A stretch of DNA of 64,000 bases from Apium graveolens (Eukaryota > Streptophyta > Magnoliopsida > Apiales > Apiaceae). Where the stretch lies: the NCBI RefSeq assembly GCF_009905375.1, contig NC_133649.1:238294201-238358200 (forward strand), in the 5' to 3' direction. The position numbers and the translations under genes are program-made. The notes beneath the pieces are model-generated. The model was given only the letters and a program-made list of their open reading frames with translations, did not search any database and was not told the DNA's origin. Positions 1-11,745 of this stretch are shown here, one piece after another. Positions within the stretch are counted from its first letter, which is position 1. Every line of letters begins with the position of its first letter.

Positions 1-210
1 ATTACTTACAATTTCAGGTTTCGCCTAAGATTCGAGTTAGATAGTAATGGAGTTTCGAGGACCTTAATTTTGGAGTAGTTTGATTTTTGTACTTCCGCTT
101 TTAGCTGCGCGTTTGTAATAGTCACCCTTGTAATATAATTTTGGGTTATTAATTGTATTTTGGATTAGTTTTGATTTAGAATTAATGGTCCAGAAGTGCG
201 GGTTGTTACA
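1..210. mobile_element. Probable LTR end fragment
   Basis: The segment ends in GGGTTGTTACA and is followed by unrelated AT-rich sequence. Many plant Ty3/Gypsy LTRs end this way; element F in this window ends GGGGGTGTTACA. No coding sequence is visible and the start lies outside the window, so neither element nor orientation is fixed. Confidence 0.35.
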
Positions 211-2071
211 TAATGCATTACTAACCATTTACAAATGCAACTCTATTTTAAAAAAAATATATATATATAAATTATAATTGGATTTGTTTTACACGTAGAC
301 AATGGTGAATATGGGTAATTACTAAATATATCCAATTTTTATGTATTACCAAATATTTATCATACTGTCACACATCTTACTCTTATATTCAGGTATGTGT
401 TGTGATCTAGCTAACTATACATATGTAAAATAGAATAAAGATAGCAGTAAATAAAGAACATACAAGAATTTTAGTCAGTTTCGACCCCTATGTTTAATGA
501 TTTACGTATTGGTCCCTTGCCAACTACAAACTTGGTAATAAAATATATTATTAATCAATTAAATGATACGATTGCAAGATTCAATAATATATCTCCATTT
601 ATTTCTTGTTCCCGATAGTATCGTGCTGATAACATTTTCTCTCCTTGAGTAAATTGTCATTTAAGTCCTATACCAAACTTGTATAACATTCTCTAATAAT
701 ATAAATTCCTAAACCGTTGTTATCTAAACTCCACTACTCAACAGACAAATATTTACACCTTGAACAATACAAGTAAAATTAAAAGTACAACAAAAAATTA
801 TGAACTCTATGTATATAGATATGCATGTATATGTTAGAGCTCAAACAAAAGAAATTTTCTATGAGTGAAAAGTTGCATTTTCTCATATGGTATGTTGTAT
901 ATTTCATGTATCAACCTTAAAAAAAAGTATACCATAGTGTATTAGTGTATTTGTAAACTAAGTTAACTTTCAAATATAATCATAATATTTTCAATCCTTA
1001 CCAAGTCGCACGACTTGTTTGTTATTATTTGAATGTTAATATAATTTAAATTACATTTAAACTAAAAATAATATAGATTTGAAAACACCTTAGGACATTT
1101 ATCCTTAGTTTAAAACATAATGACCTTAAAGAATTTGTTTGAATATGAACGTTGTTAAACAACTTCCTAAAAATAGGAAATGACTTTGTTTGAAAGAGTT
1201 TAAATATAAAATAACCTCTAATATATTTAAACATGTCAAATATATAATATAGTTCTTACAAAACTCATTCATATTAATTCTTCTTGAAAAGCCCAAGTCA
1301 TGTTTATCTTGAATAAGTTCCATGCGGTAACTGAGAGCTAGATGATAAACTTGTCAGAACACTAGAACACTGTTAGCTTGATAGACTAAGTTTATCAAAA
1401 AATTTAACTTTTGCAAAACAATGTTAGTAACATATATATAAATTACAATCAGCTTGCCAATAAGACAATGTAACAAGCTATAAGATTGCTCATAGCATGA
1501 TCACCAATATCATAAGGGTATTATAATTTAGTTCAAGAGCAATCTGTCAATATTTTATAAAAATAAATAAATTGGAAACATGTATATGAAGATATTCATT
1601 TAAAGAAAAACGAATAAAGGTGATGAAAATTTAAGAAAATGGTGTTAAATTAGTGAGTCCATTAATATTTGTAAAGAAAAATTTGTTATTTTTGAAAATG
1701 TTAATATTCTACCGAAAAATCGCAAAAAATAAAGTGTTAACAATTTACTGTGGCGGGTTGAATTTGATTTTAAAATTTGATTTGAATGGAAAATTTTAAG
1801 AGATGAAATTTGTTGGTTTAAAATTTTTAAATGATATATTTTGATAATATTATATATATATATATATTTATGTTTGTTATGTCTTCGGGAAAAAAGGTTT
1901 ATTTGTTTGGGGAAAAAAGTAAAGCATTTTAACTGTAAAAATTTTTTGGCTGGTTTTTAGTTTTATAAAATATAATTTCCCATTTTTTTATTTGGAAAAT
2001 GAGGGAGTTTTGTTTAGAAACAGAGTAGTGCCAAGTTCATCAAAAATATTCCCAAGGAAAGACTAGCTCAC
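211..2071. other. AT-rich non-coding sequence
   Basis: AT-rich sequence with homopolymer runs and short TA microsatellites (about 258-270 and 1849-1868). The short minus-strand open frames near 1046-1323 are low-complexity and have no recognisable motif. I see no gene, RNA or element boundary here. Confidence 0.6.
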
Positions 2072-2462
2072 TTAGAGTAAGTCTAAGAGTGCCCTATAAT
2101 ATTGTCCTAAACTAAAATTTGGGACATGTTAATCAAATAAGTGATCAAAAAATGTCCCAGTGGTGCCTTAAAACACTAGTACCACCATTACATGCCTCAT
2201 TGTTGAGACACTATTGTGCATGCTCTATATCATTTAATTTAATAAAAAAATTTACTTCCCTCCATTTTTACACTTTTCTCTCCTCTCATCATTTACTTGC
2301 CCTCTAATTATAGTTCAAATATATTATTATTTTACTAATAAGGCACAAGTATAAGGCAAGTTGCTGGAGTTGATTTACAAAAATATTATCCTAAATCACT
2401 AGGATAATATATTTTATTATATTTATAAGGCAATTACTAGGACATTGTTGGACTTGCTCTTA
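2072..2462. mobile_element. PIF/Harbinger (Tourist-like) MITE
   Basis: A 385-bp element (2075-2459) has imperfect terminal inverted repeats: GAGTAAGTCTAA on the left and, read from the right on the other strand, GAGCAAGTCCAA. It is flanked by the trinucleotide TTA (2072-2074 and 2460-2462), the usual target duplication of this superfamily. The interior is AT-rich with no transposase. The 62-codon open frame inside it is chance. TIR type, TSD and size agree; subfamily is not assigned. Confidence 0.75.
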
Positions 2463-2868
2463 ACACATCAACTTTAATAAAAATTGCAAAAAACTTAGCG
2501 GCATTTTCCATTAAAAATGAAAGTGTTAAAATGTTTTCACTGGAAAAAAATAATTGATTAGTTATTAATAATTATAATACTATTAGTATTTTACCCGTGC
2601 TATGCACCAAACGATTAATTTTAATTAGTTTGTAAATTTCAAAAAAATGTGTTTGTTATATTTAGCACAAAATTAATTGAGAAATTGCATTAAACGTCTC
2701 GTTTTCATATTACGGCTCAATATACAATTTTTCATTCTTATTTATTAAGAAACACCGCAAGACATACATGCATGTCCTAATCATAAACATGAATAAAAAC
2801 AACTTTTATTAATAACACGTTTGTCCTGTTTCTTGTACATAATCGAAGGAATCTAAGGAATACGTAAA
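2463..2868. other. Non-coding sequence, nothing recognised
   Basis: AT-rich sequence between the MITE and the solo LTR. It includes a short imperfect palindrome near 2594 (CCCGTGCTATGCAC). No gene or repeat boundary can be supported. Confidence 0.5.
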
Positions 2869-3933
2869 TGTTAGTTCAAAAGGTCAATTACACAGGGGGA
2901 ATGTTATTTAATCATTTTATCAAAAAATAGCAGCAAAATAAAAATTAATATGATTAAACACAAGATTTCGGGGTTCAATTCTTTTATTAGGAAAATAAAC
3001 CTCAGGGTTTGTTTACACATTTGAATACTAAAGATTCGAAGTAACAAAATAAGAAAGAACCAATACAATAAGCTATCCAATCTAGGGTTTTTATCACTCT
3101 AACAAGCGTTAGTTCTTATCAAATAAGCTATCAATACAAAGATCTATAAGTAGTGAGTGTAGTTATGTAAGTGTTTAATATGGTATAGAAATTTAAGCAG
3201 CACTTCTCCTTCTAAAATCAATGAATTGAATCAAAACTCTGAAGAAATAAATTATGCAAAGTTTCTTTAAGATGCAGAGAGAAGTCTTAAGAAATAGTTG
3301 ATGATTGATTGATTGATATAGGTTGTACATCTGAATTGTAGCTTGCAGGAGGGGATATGTGATATGGCACAAGGAGAACCATACATTTCGAATTTCAAGT
3401 GGTCTTTTGTATGCTAGAAGTCGATCACTTGCAAGCTATAGAAGTCGACTAGCTTGATTTTGCCTTAAAAAATATCTTCATCTTTATACAAGTTGGCCAA
3501 AGCCTTTAAGGGAGGCCACAAATTGACACCTAGGCTACATAAGAGCCTACAAGTCAACACTAGCTCTCTCTTGAAGCCTAAAAGTCGACCAAGTTCCTTG
3601 ATGAAGCTTAGAAGTTGACTAGTAGCTCTCCATGTCGACTAGTACCATTTTCCTTAGCAAAATTACAATCTCTTGAGCTAGAATTCGACATTGATAGTTC
3701 CCTAAAGCTAGATGTTGTTATGCTCTTTTACTTGGAGAGATTTGAGGCCTTTGTGAATTCAGAAGTCAAGTGGAACCTCATGAAGGAGCCATGAGGTGAA
3801 AGGGAACAAGAATCATTGTGACTGGGCATTTTGACTTGGAAACTTCTGCATCCCTTAACTTCTTGAAGGCGACATGAGGTATAAAAATCTATTAACTAGA
3901 ATTTACTTGACATTATAAGTCTTAGATCTAACA
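2869..3933 (-). mobile_element. Probable solo Copia LTR (element G)
   Basis: The segment starts TGTTAG and ends CTAACA, the same inverted termini as Copia element A. Shortly inside its left end lies CACAGGGGGAATG, resembling the CTGTAGAGGGGGTGAA at the same place in A's LTR, so I read it as minus-oriented. The length of about 1065 bp matches the 1055-bp LTRs of element C. No PBS or polypurine tract flanks it and no clear 5-bp duplication is seen (GTAAA left, AGAAA right), so solo LTR is an inference. It carries an AAGTCGAC motif array. Confidence 0.5.
3416..3690. repeat. Dispersed AAGTCGAC / GTCGACTAG motif array
   Basis: At least six close variants of AAGTCGAC occur within about 270 bp: AAGTCGAT near 3418, AAGTCGACTAG near 3442, AAGTCAAC near 3551, AAGTCGACC near 3581, AAGTTGACTAG near 3612 and TGTCGACTAG near 3632. 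They sit in the half of LTR G that corresponds to U3. The pattern parallels the motif arrays in the LTRs of A and C but with a different sequence. Confidence 0.6.
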
Positions 3934-3944
3934 AGAAACATTGA

Positions 3945-4333
3945 CTATGTTAATGGATATATCACTCATGAACCCATGAATGAGAAACAGAAAGGTATGA
4001 CCAAATCCAAGTTCATTCCAAAGTACATTCTGAAGGATAACTTAGTTGCTGATATGCCTAAAGGAGTGGCATAGCTAATTGAGCAATTCGATATCTAATT
4101 TGATCTCTTTCATTCCTGATGCAAAGAATTATGGGTCGATTCAGCTGGATGATCTATATCTGAGCAGAAGTAAAATTTTTGATCTAAAGGTTGCCATTTA
4201 CCAGATTAATGAATCTTCTCAAGATCTCAAGAATGTCAAGAAAATGCTAGAAGTGTACTTAAACATAGATGAAGAGAACATGCTCAAAACTTTCTTCAAT
4301 GAAATTACAAGATATGCCAGAGTTAGAGATTGA
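3945..4333 (+). pseudogene. Decayed fragment, possibly the extra 3' ORF of a Sirevirus-like Copia
   Basis: Two open stretches in different frames follow each other. The first runs from about 3945 to the stop near 4072; the second is 4079-4333, opens at a TTG without an ATG and ends at TGA. The second reads as a charged helical region (LKVAIYQINESSQDLKNVKK). Its general style resembles the C-terminal region of the extra 3' ORFs of A and C, but I cannot show homology by eye. Its right side runs into the assembly gap. Confidence 0.3.
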
Positions 4334-4440
4334 AGACTAAAGTCTTATACAATGATTGTATGTTTGTATATTTATTTGTATTTCCGCATTTAGATAGTTT
4401 TTAACATCATTAATTAGGAACTTATACATATTTCATATTG

Positions 4441-4540
4441 NNNNNNNNNNNNNNNNNNNNNNNNNNNNNNNNNNNNNNNNNNNNNNNNNNNNNNNNNNNN
4501 NNNNNNNNNNNNNNNNNNNNNNNNNNNNNNNNNNNNNNNN
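4441..4540. other. Assembly gap (100 N)
   Basis: Exactly 100 consecutive N, a conventional placeholder for a gap of unknown size. Sequence character changes across it, from AT-rich to CGCG-motif-rich, so order and distance of the two sides are not guaranteed. Confidence 0.99.
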
Positions 4541-5665
4541 TTAGGATGTCCAACTATGAGGCCCAACCGCGAAGCCCAAGCTCGTCCTGAATCGCATGGA
4601 CTTCACAGGATAGTGCATCTCCCGCGCAAGGATAACACTCCGTACAGCTATCTCCCTTGATTTACGAACGCAGGTATAGCCACATGCGGTTCCCCAAGTG
4701 CCCGAACGCGTCCCTGTCCCCCCGAATGAGGAAACCCACCAGATAACAGGCAGGTGATCCCAAGCTCTTGGGTGCAAAAGTGCAGGATGACTCCAAGTTC
4801 TCCAACGAGAACCCGTTAATACAAGAACAAGCTCCCAAGCACACACCAAAGTAAACCCGCATCCCCAACAGGACACCCGTTGAATACCGGAGGAGGCCTT
4901 CAATCATCATGCATACCCCTGAGGCCTTCAAGCTTTTCACGGACATCCCCCTCCTTGACCGTCTCAAGGAGGGAATTCTCAAAGAGTACCTGCAACAATA
5001 CATTAGTAAAATAACCTCCATTACTCCTCTCCATGCAAGCTTTGTCCTGAACTCAACATCAAAGTATATAGACCAAACAGGACGCGTCCTAAACCTTTGG
5101 CGCGTCCTAACCTTTATAAATCCAACATGTTTCCTTATCACTCGTTCCTTATAGCATTCAAAACCACAGGATACGTCCTAGAATCTAGGGCGCGTCCTTA
5201 ACCTCATTAGAACTTGCACCATCTCCTCTAAACCATCACGCAGAGCATCTCACTCCGTATGACACGTCATCGTTAAAGTTGACGCGCCCTACAGCTTCAC
5301 CATCGCTATAAATTTCATCTGCTACATTTTTCAAAGATATCGACGCGTCCATATTCACGGGTGCGTCCTTTCTTGACCATGCACTCATCTTGCCTCGTAT
5401 ATATTCTTCCCAAAACAGGCGCGTCCTCTTCAATGTGACACCGATTTTGACTTATAACCAGCCCGCATTTGACCCAATCAATCCAGTGCCAAATTTGGGT
5501 ATAACAACTACCCCCCAAATTCCATTTGCAGTTAAAAAAATTGTGAAATTTCTTTCCAAAAAAAATGAAATATGGCTCACAAGACGCGTCATGACAGAGG
5601 ACGCGCCTTGCCTTCACACCATATCCGTGGTGTACAGCTGTCGCCCACATAAGCCGACTATCCTC

Positions 5666-5673
5666 TATAAATA
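5666..5673 (+). promoter_or_regulatory. TATA box of antisense gene in Tat element
   Basis: TATAAATA is followed by a pyrimidine-rich, leader-like stretch to about 5810 and a possible splice donor (CTCAAAGGTACAC, near 5812). Paired CGCG motifs lie directly upstream (5081-5607). It points away from the element's own pol genes. Two weaker TATAAAT sites lie at 5115 and 5309. Confidence 0.5.
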
Positions 5674-6483
5674 TCTTCCTCCAACCCACAATTGCACCTT
5701 ACTCTTTTCTCTCCGAAAACCCATTACCGCCGCTCTCAAGCTTTTGGCTCAAATACCGACGATTTAACCTCCCATTACTTGATTTCTCTTGCTCAATCAA
5801 CTCTCCAACTCAAAGGTACACAAATCTCCTCTTATTTCTTTATTTAGCCAAGTACATTAGTTTTAATGGGCAAGAAACCTGTCATATACTTTGAGTTTCC
5901 ATGTACTGTTCTTCATGCTCTTTTGTATGTATATATGTATGTATAGGCAAATATCACATACTTAGCTTCCCTGACCTCCCAGCTACATGTTTCTGGGATT
6001 TTATTATATTTCCCAAAATGCTAACAGTCGATTAACATTCCACATTGTAACCAGTAGGACGCGTTTCCCGTCAGGCGCGTCTTATCTCCTTCGTTTAGGC
6101 ATTGTTTAAACTGTTTTAACTAAAGGTCTATTAGGGCAACACCTTACTAGGACGCGTGTCGATGATGATTTCACACGATAAATTCTTAAGACGCGTCTGG
6201 CTTCAATATTTATGGCATCGTCCTGTGATTCGTTCATATAACATCTTCTTTTTTTTCCATTTTTTTTTTGGACGCGTCCTCAAATATTTATTCCTTATTT
6301 TGCAGCTGGAGACCCATCTTCTTCTTCACCATTTCACCCGTTTAAGACCCTCAACAAACGTATTGGAATCTATTCCCCGCACCTGATCTCTTTAAACCCG
6401 ACTTTCCCGAGATCCACAGGAGAATTCATTCCTTAGAGCAGAAAGACGCGTCTTTGTGTTCCCTTAATCAAGAAGCTCTATAA

Positions 6484-9090
6484 TGTCTGATTCCAGCTCC
6501 GTTCCATGGACCATATTCCCATAGGCTCAGAATGAAGAAGAAGAAGGGAGTCAAAAGGCAAAGAACTCCAGTTCTCCATACTAGGGCCGTCATTGAAGAT
6601 TGGACGGACGATGAAATTGTTCTACCACAAGCCAAAAACCCCGAGGAATGGCTGTTTCAGACGAGGACTCGTCCCTTTCCCAGACGCGCGTCAGTTTCCC
6701 AAGGCGCAGCTTCTTCTCAGGACGCGCTCCCCTCTTAGTGTAAGCGAATTTGAAAAGAGGTTCCTGATCCCGAGGCATATCCTGTTTCCCCTCAGAAATC
6801 TGACTCTCCCCTGGAACATTGGGAACCTTCAACGTTGAAGTGGGATTGTGACTGGGCCAGCTTGGCGCCCTAACTGAGATAGAGAAAAATGCCAGAAGGA
6901 AGAAAGAAGGTAAGCTAGCATGTTTCCCTTGACTCGACTGCGACTGACTGGGAATCCAATGGCATATGAAATACTATGACATGGAGGGCTCCTGCGCGCC
7001 TCTTCGAACATGAGGCCGCACATCTTCAACGTTGGGAACCAAAGGATCCCAAAATGTGCTTACTCCAAAGTTAATTTCCCTGGGTTGTGGGCGCGCCCTT
7101 GCATCCATACATTAAAGAATTTTGAAATGGTACGACGTGGCTCCATCCAACATCACCAAATTCATACAAGCTAGCCTGGGCTTTGTACTTTGTACCATAA
7201 CTTGAGGTTGGGCGCGCCCTCAATGAAAGATTCAGCTTCTTTTACAGCATTAGGAAATCAATTCTCGGTACCATTTTCTGGTTGTCAACAAATGGTTGAA
7301 CAACAAGGGATTTAATGAAGGTAAAATCATCCATGAGAGAGACTGGAAGGAGCCATTTTCTACATTTATGACGTCAAAAGGACACGCATTCGCTTCAACT
7401 TGGAACCAAGTGAGTTCACACCGTTTTGGACGCGTCCTCTCTGTCAGGCGCGCCTTTTTCTTTTATAACCTTTTTTTCTTTTTCCCTTGTTGTAACCTAT
7501 TCTCTCCTTCTCTAGACAGAACTCAGAAAGAGCTAACAGGAAGAAGAAAAGAGAGCAGAAGGTTTTACAGTATGCTGAAAACATTTCAACCTCAAGGACA
7601 TGATTATCGAAGAGAATTTGAAGAAAATAGGAGTTTTGTCCCCACGGGTGGGCTCTCTCTGCAAATTTCGAGATTTCATAATGGGAAACCCATCCTCACC
7701 GCTTCCGAAAAATCCAAAGGGCTCCAAGCCACAGAAATTATTCAGCCAGACTTAACAAAAAGGTGGATTTAGAGCAAGGTAAGAAATTACTATACTAAGA
7801 CGCGTCAATGCTTTAGGACGCGTCATATTTATGCTCACCTATGTCCTTTAATTTTAGCCTGATTTATAAACGTTATTTTACATATACGCTATCACCTTGG
7901 ACGCGCCCTACCCCTCGGGCGTGTCTCTTTATAAACTCTCTGATGACTGTTATTTATGCCTTCACAAAAAGCGTCTTAGGTAAGACGCGTCACTTCTTTA
8001 GGACTGGTCATTCTCACACACACTTATACATCTTTGCATTCGTCTATATATGTCATGCATATAGAATCTTATATCATGGTATGGGTGCGTCTTGTTACCA
8101 GGACGCGTCTTCTTGTACTTAACTAATACCTTTTCATTTTTATATCGCATATATGGCCTCTCTTCCCAAAGGGTTCGCAATTGGGGCCTCCAAAGCTAAG
8201 GGCCAAAAACGGCCCCCTACCAAGGTTGATCTAAAGGCAAAACCCCCCCCCCCCCCCCTCCTGTTGCAACTCCTTCCCTCCACCCAAGATAATCGACACC
8301 ACTGAGCTAGACATTCCCGAAAGGGTGGAGGACGCGCCCTCAAGCGTCAAAAGACTGTTCCTGATGACCAGTCTTTCATTCTCAGATACCTGGGCGCGTC
8401 TTCGGTTGGTGACTTTTTCGCGAGGATGAAGTGAGAGGTTGACCTTCAGGACTGAGCAAACAAACAGAGGAGGCTATGGTCAGGGCTGCAGCCAAGCTTC
8501 ACCTGCATGCCAGGCAGAGTGCTAAAATGGCTGCCAGGCTTAGGGCGTCTTGCTGTTACAGACACTGTAAAGAGCCAGCCGAAGACAAAGTTAAATCCCT
8601 GGAGAAATACATTACCCTGCTTGTCCAAGAGAAAGATGCTGAAATCAAACGCCTGAAGGGGGAGGACGCGTCTTGAGGCAGACAAAGCTGTGCTAGAAGG
8701 GAATTTCTCCTCAATGGAGAAGCAAATGGACAGTGTCATTGCCCTGAATTCCACCATGCAACTGGAGCTTGACACCCTGAATGATGATAGGCTGCATGGA
8801 TGGATGGAGGAGAAAAGCTAGTTTACCAGCACGGCTTCCAGGCTGGGTTTGAAGAATGGTGCTCTGGGTTCATTGCCAACGACCCAGATATACATTTTCA
8901 AAGTTTGATGTAGATACCCAGATATGGGTAATGATTTCAGGGTCAGGGCCCAACTCCATCAAGAACAAAAGGATTTTTCTAGGCTTAGAGGAAGAGGAGC
9001 GTCCCCTGATCCTGCTCCACTTCAGACTCAGCCCCCCCTGCGGAAGACCAAGACAAGCTACAGGACGCCTCCTGCTTAGGACGCATCCTT
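6484..9090 (+). pseudogene. Decayed antisense gene of Tat element (coiled-coil protein)
   Basis: Open stretches in shifting frames run opposite to the pol genes. A possible start at 6484 opens with MSDSSS and hits a stop after 13 codons. Around 7126-7440, in broken frames, are segments reading YDVAPSNITKF, ERLEGAIFYIYDV and RFNLEPSEFTPFW; their style resembles the 'putative gypsy type transposon' domain found in plant Tat elements. A basic, proline-rich piece follows at 8152, then heptad-like sequence at 8600-8800 (VKSLEKYITLLVQEKDAEIKRL, shown here only as its place: 8590-8660). Many stops and frameshifts separate them. Grande-like Tat elements are known to carry an antisense ORF downstream of pol, which supports the reading. 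Exon structure is not resolved. Confidence 0.4.
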
Positions 9091-9916
9091 TATCTTTTAT
9101 GTACTTGAACTATTTAAAGGGTGCGGGCCCCTCGAAGCCTTACAGTTGTAGTATCTATGTTTTGAACTTCATTTGCCTGCACTTTTTATAAAACCTCTTT
9201 ACCTTATCCATGCATATTTTACTTAGCATCCTATTTTTTTCACATGGACGCGTCCTAGTCTTAGGACACGTCAATTTTAACTATCATCAGTTAAGCAATA
9301 ATCATCCTGGGCGCGTCCTCCTTGACTGGATGCGTCTTATTTATTTAACGAATATTTTTGTTTGCAAAAACATATGAGCATAGCACAATGTTATACCTGC
9401 GTATTTAATCAAGGCACAAGGCCCAATTGGGCGCGTTTTATGGTTTTGACGTGCCTCACCTTCGATCCAAAACACACCATCCTTCAAGCAGGACGCGTCC
9501 TTAGCGAGGACTTTTTTTTTTATTCAATTTGTTGTCAAAATTACAGTAACATTCAATCTAAAGGGAGCATCAACCAAGATAACTTGGGTGCATCCTTAAA
9601 ATAGTACACTCCCTAGTTCCATTTTACTTGAGTTTCATTGTTCCTTTTGACAACCACTACTTCAGTTATCATTCATATAAAGCTCTTACTTAGGGCGCCC
9701 TATGCTCAGGACGCGTCATGAAACCAAGCAAACCAAGCAAATATCCTTTTGGAAAGTTTCAAAATTTTATTTATAATGCGCTCTGGTGTCAAAAGTGCAC
9801 CAGTCCCACGCTACTATACTCTGTAGGGAAATTATTTCTAAAAAATGACCATTCAACTAGTTCCAAGATAAGTAGTACATGCACTACCCCCTTAGGCTAG
9901 GAGGAATTTTTTAATT

Positions 9917-11170
9917 CTAGCCTATAATCCGGGCATAACCCAAAATAACAAAGAAATACGTAAGGGGCCAAAGTCGCGCCTTACTGGTAATACTTTCGGA
10001 GATGTTCCGCATTCCAAGCTCGCGGAACCAGCTTCCTTCCATATCTTTAAGGTGATAAGTCCCCTTCCACAGGATGGACTTTATTCTGTATGGTCCTTCC
10101 CAATTAGCTCCAAATACTCCATGTTGGGGGTTCTTTGTATTGGGCATCACTTTCCTAAGTACCAAATCTCCCACCTTCAGCAATTGTCCTTTTACCTTCT
10201 TGTTATAATACCTTGCGACGCGTTGCTGATACGCCGCTAGCCTTAGCTGAGAATTTTCCCTCGTCTCCTCTAAGAGATCTAAATGAAGCCTTTGATTACC
10301 TCAGCATCTTCTTTCCTGTATCAATCTCTGCGAAGTGAACCCGATCCAACTTCCACGGGGACCATAGCTTCGTAGCCGTAAGTCAGCATAAACGGCGTTT
10401 CTCCCGTAGTAGATCGTGGTGTAGTGTTGTATGACCACATCACCTTCGGGAGTTCTTCAGGCCAATTCCCTTTGCGTTCCTCCAGTTTGGTTTTGAGGGT
10501 ATGCTTATTATTTTGTTAACAGCTTCTGTCTGTCCATTGCTTTGAGGATGATACCGCTGCAAACTCCTTCTTGATTTTCAACTCCTCACATAGTTGTCGC
10601 AACTCCTTGCTATCAAACTACTTTCCATTGTCGGAGACAGCTTGTAAGGGATTCCAAACCTACATACGATGGAGTTGAAAACAAATCTCTGATTTTCTTT
10701 GCGGTGATAGTTGCAAGTGGCATAGCTTCCGCCCATTTAGTAAAGTAATCGACCGCAACCACTGCATACTTGACGTCTCCTTTAGCTTTCGGCAATTCTC
10801 CGATAAGATCAATTCCTCACATGGCGAACGGCCACGGGCTTGCCATAGGCGTCAAGAGTGTCGCTGGCATAGACGAGTAGTTTGCAAAGCGCTGGCAGCG
10901 ATCACATGCCTTGACAAAATTCATAGCATCTTCTTTCATTGTGGGCCAATAATATCCCTGGCGCAAAACGTTCATTGCCAACGAGCTACCCCCCGAGTGA
11001 TTGCCACAGATTCCTTTATGTACTTCTCTTAGATGTAATTTCCTTCTTCTTCTTCAACACACCTAAGCAGAGGTTGGTTGAACCCTCTCTTGTATAGGAC
11101 TTCGTCGTATATCACATATCTTGCAGCCTGATAGCGGAGTCGGCGAGCTTTAAACTTATCCTCAAGGAGT
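9917..11170 (-). pseudogene. Tat integrase (broken)
   Basis: Integrase inserts retroelement cDNA into the host genome. The zinc-binding region lies around 10990-10900, ending in a CDRCQ-type cysteine pair. The catalytic core starts near 10830 and includes VDYFTKWAEAMPL at about 10756. The C-terminal part (10240-9917) reads LKVGDLVLRKV and FGANWEGPYRI, typical of the lineage. Frames are broken: a TGA stands where a tryptophan is usual before GIDLIGELP (near 10820), and the frame is lost between 10613 and 10240. It lies after the second RNase H, as expected for Tat elements. Not functional. Confidence 0.75.
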
Positions 11171-11290
11171 TTCCCTTGCGAATGTAAGCTAGAATGGGGT
11201 CATCCATGTTTCCTTGGGAGCCTCATCCACTTGCATTGTGTCTATCTCTGGGATACTAGGAAACCTCCTGGATTTCAAGGGGGATGGATC

Positions 11291-11745
11291 CTAACACACA
11301 GCCTCTTGTTGCGACCCCATTTTTGCCAGAGCATCCGCATTACTGTTCTTCTCCCACGGAACACATTCCAATCTAACTTCTTTGAACATTCCAATCAGGC
11401 GTTGTGTACATCTCAAGTATAATTCTGTTCGCGGGCCTCGCGCTTGAAATCCCCCGTTCACCTGATTCACTACCAACTCTGAGTCACTTCTCGCAATTAA
11501 ATTTCGCACCCCCATTTCCAAAGCGATTTTTAGGCCATTAATCATGCTTCATACTCCGCATCATTATTGGTTGCATAAAACTTGAAATGAATTGCGCTCA
11601 TCAGATGGTGGCCTTCTGGAGACACAAGTACTATACCCACACCTGCTCCTCCATTGTTAACCGCCCCATCCACATGCAAGATCCACCAAGGATGTGGAAG
11701 CTCCTCTAAAGACTCCTCGGCATGAGGTGGACGTAACATTACCAA
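11291..11745 (-). pseudogene. Second (archaeal-type) RNase H of Tat element
   Basis: Two adjoining frames carry WILHVDGAVNNGGAGVGIVL (near 11680), then SDSELVVNQVNG and NSNADALAKMGS (near 11470 and 11320). These supply the conserved acidic residues of an RNase H fold: D in HVDGA, E in DAEYEA, D in SDSE and D in NADALA. This domain follows the ordinary RNase H and is the hallmark of the Tat lineage among Ty3/Gypsy elements. A frameshift near 11545 splits it, so it is inactive as it stands. Confidence 0.8.

Larger units (their letters stand above)
4705..9720. repeat. Dispersed, paired GGACGCGTC / GGCGCGTC motif array
   Basis: About 45 variants of a CGCG-core motif are spread over 5 kb, typically AGGACGCGTC, GGCGCGTC or GGACGCGCC. 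Many come in pairs whose cores are 16-20 bp apart, most often 18: for example near 5083/5101, 5346/5364, 7433/7451, 7803/7821, 8088/8106 and 9251/9269. Flanking sequences differ between pairs, so this is not a simple tandem repeat. ACGCGT fits the vCGCGb core bound by plant CAMTA factors, which is established knowledge; binding here is inference. Confidence 0.85.

Noticed and set aside
2119..2307. 62-codon plus-strand ORF
   Set aside because: It lies wholly inside the MITE and has low-complexity translation; no transposase motif.
2580..2640. CCCGTGCTATGCAC palindrome as a transposon end
   Set aside because: No matching partner end or target duplication found nearby.
3416..3690. CRISPR-like short regularly spaced repeats (also 36096-36265 and 5000-9720)
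   Set aside because: Repeats are 8-10 bp, spacers are variable and short, copies occur in both orientations, and the DNA is plant nuclear; not CRISPR.
4541..5154. Several overlapping ORFs of 80-159 codons on both strands
   Set aside because: Rich in Arg/Trp/Cys from the CGCG-rich composition, overlapping each other on both strands, with no family motif. They look like composition by-products of the motif array.
7296..7772. 158-codon plus-strand ORF
   Set aside because: Not annotated as its own gene. Its frame changes register with the neighbouring segment FYIYDV...RFNLEPSEF, so it is treated as part of the decayed antisense gene.
8140..8343. 67-codon minus-strand Gly/Arg-rich ORF
   Set aside because: Created by a poly-C run (about 8245-8260); no coding evidence.
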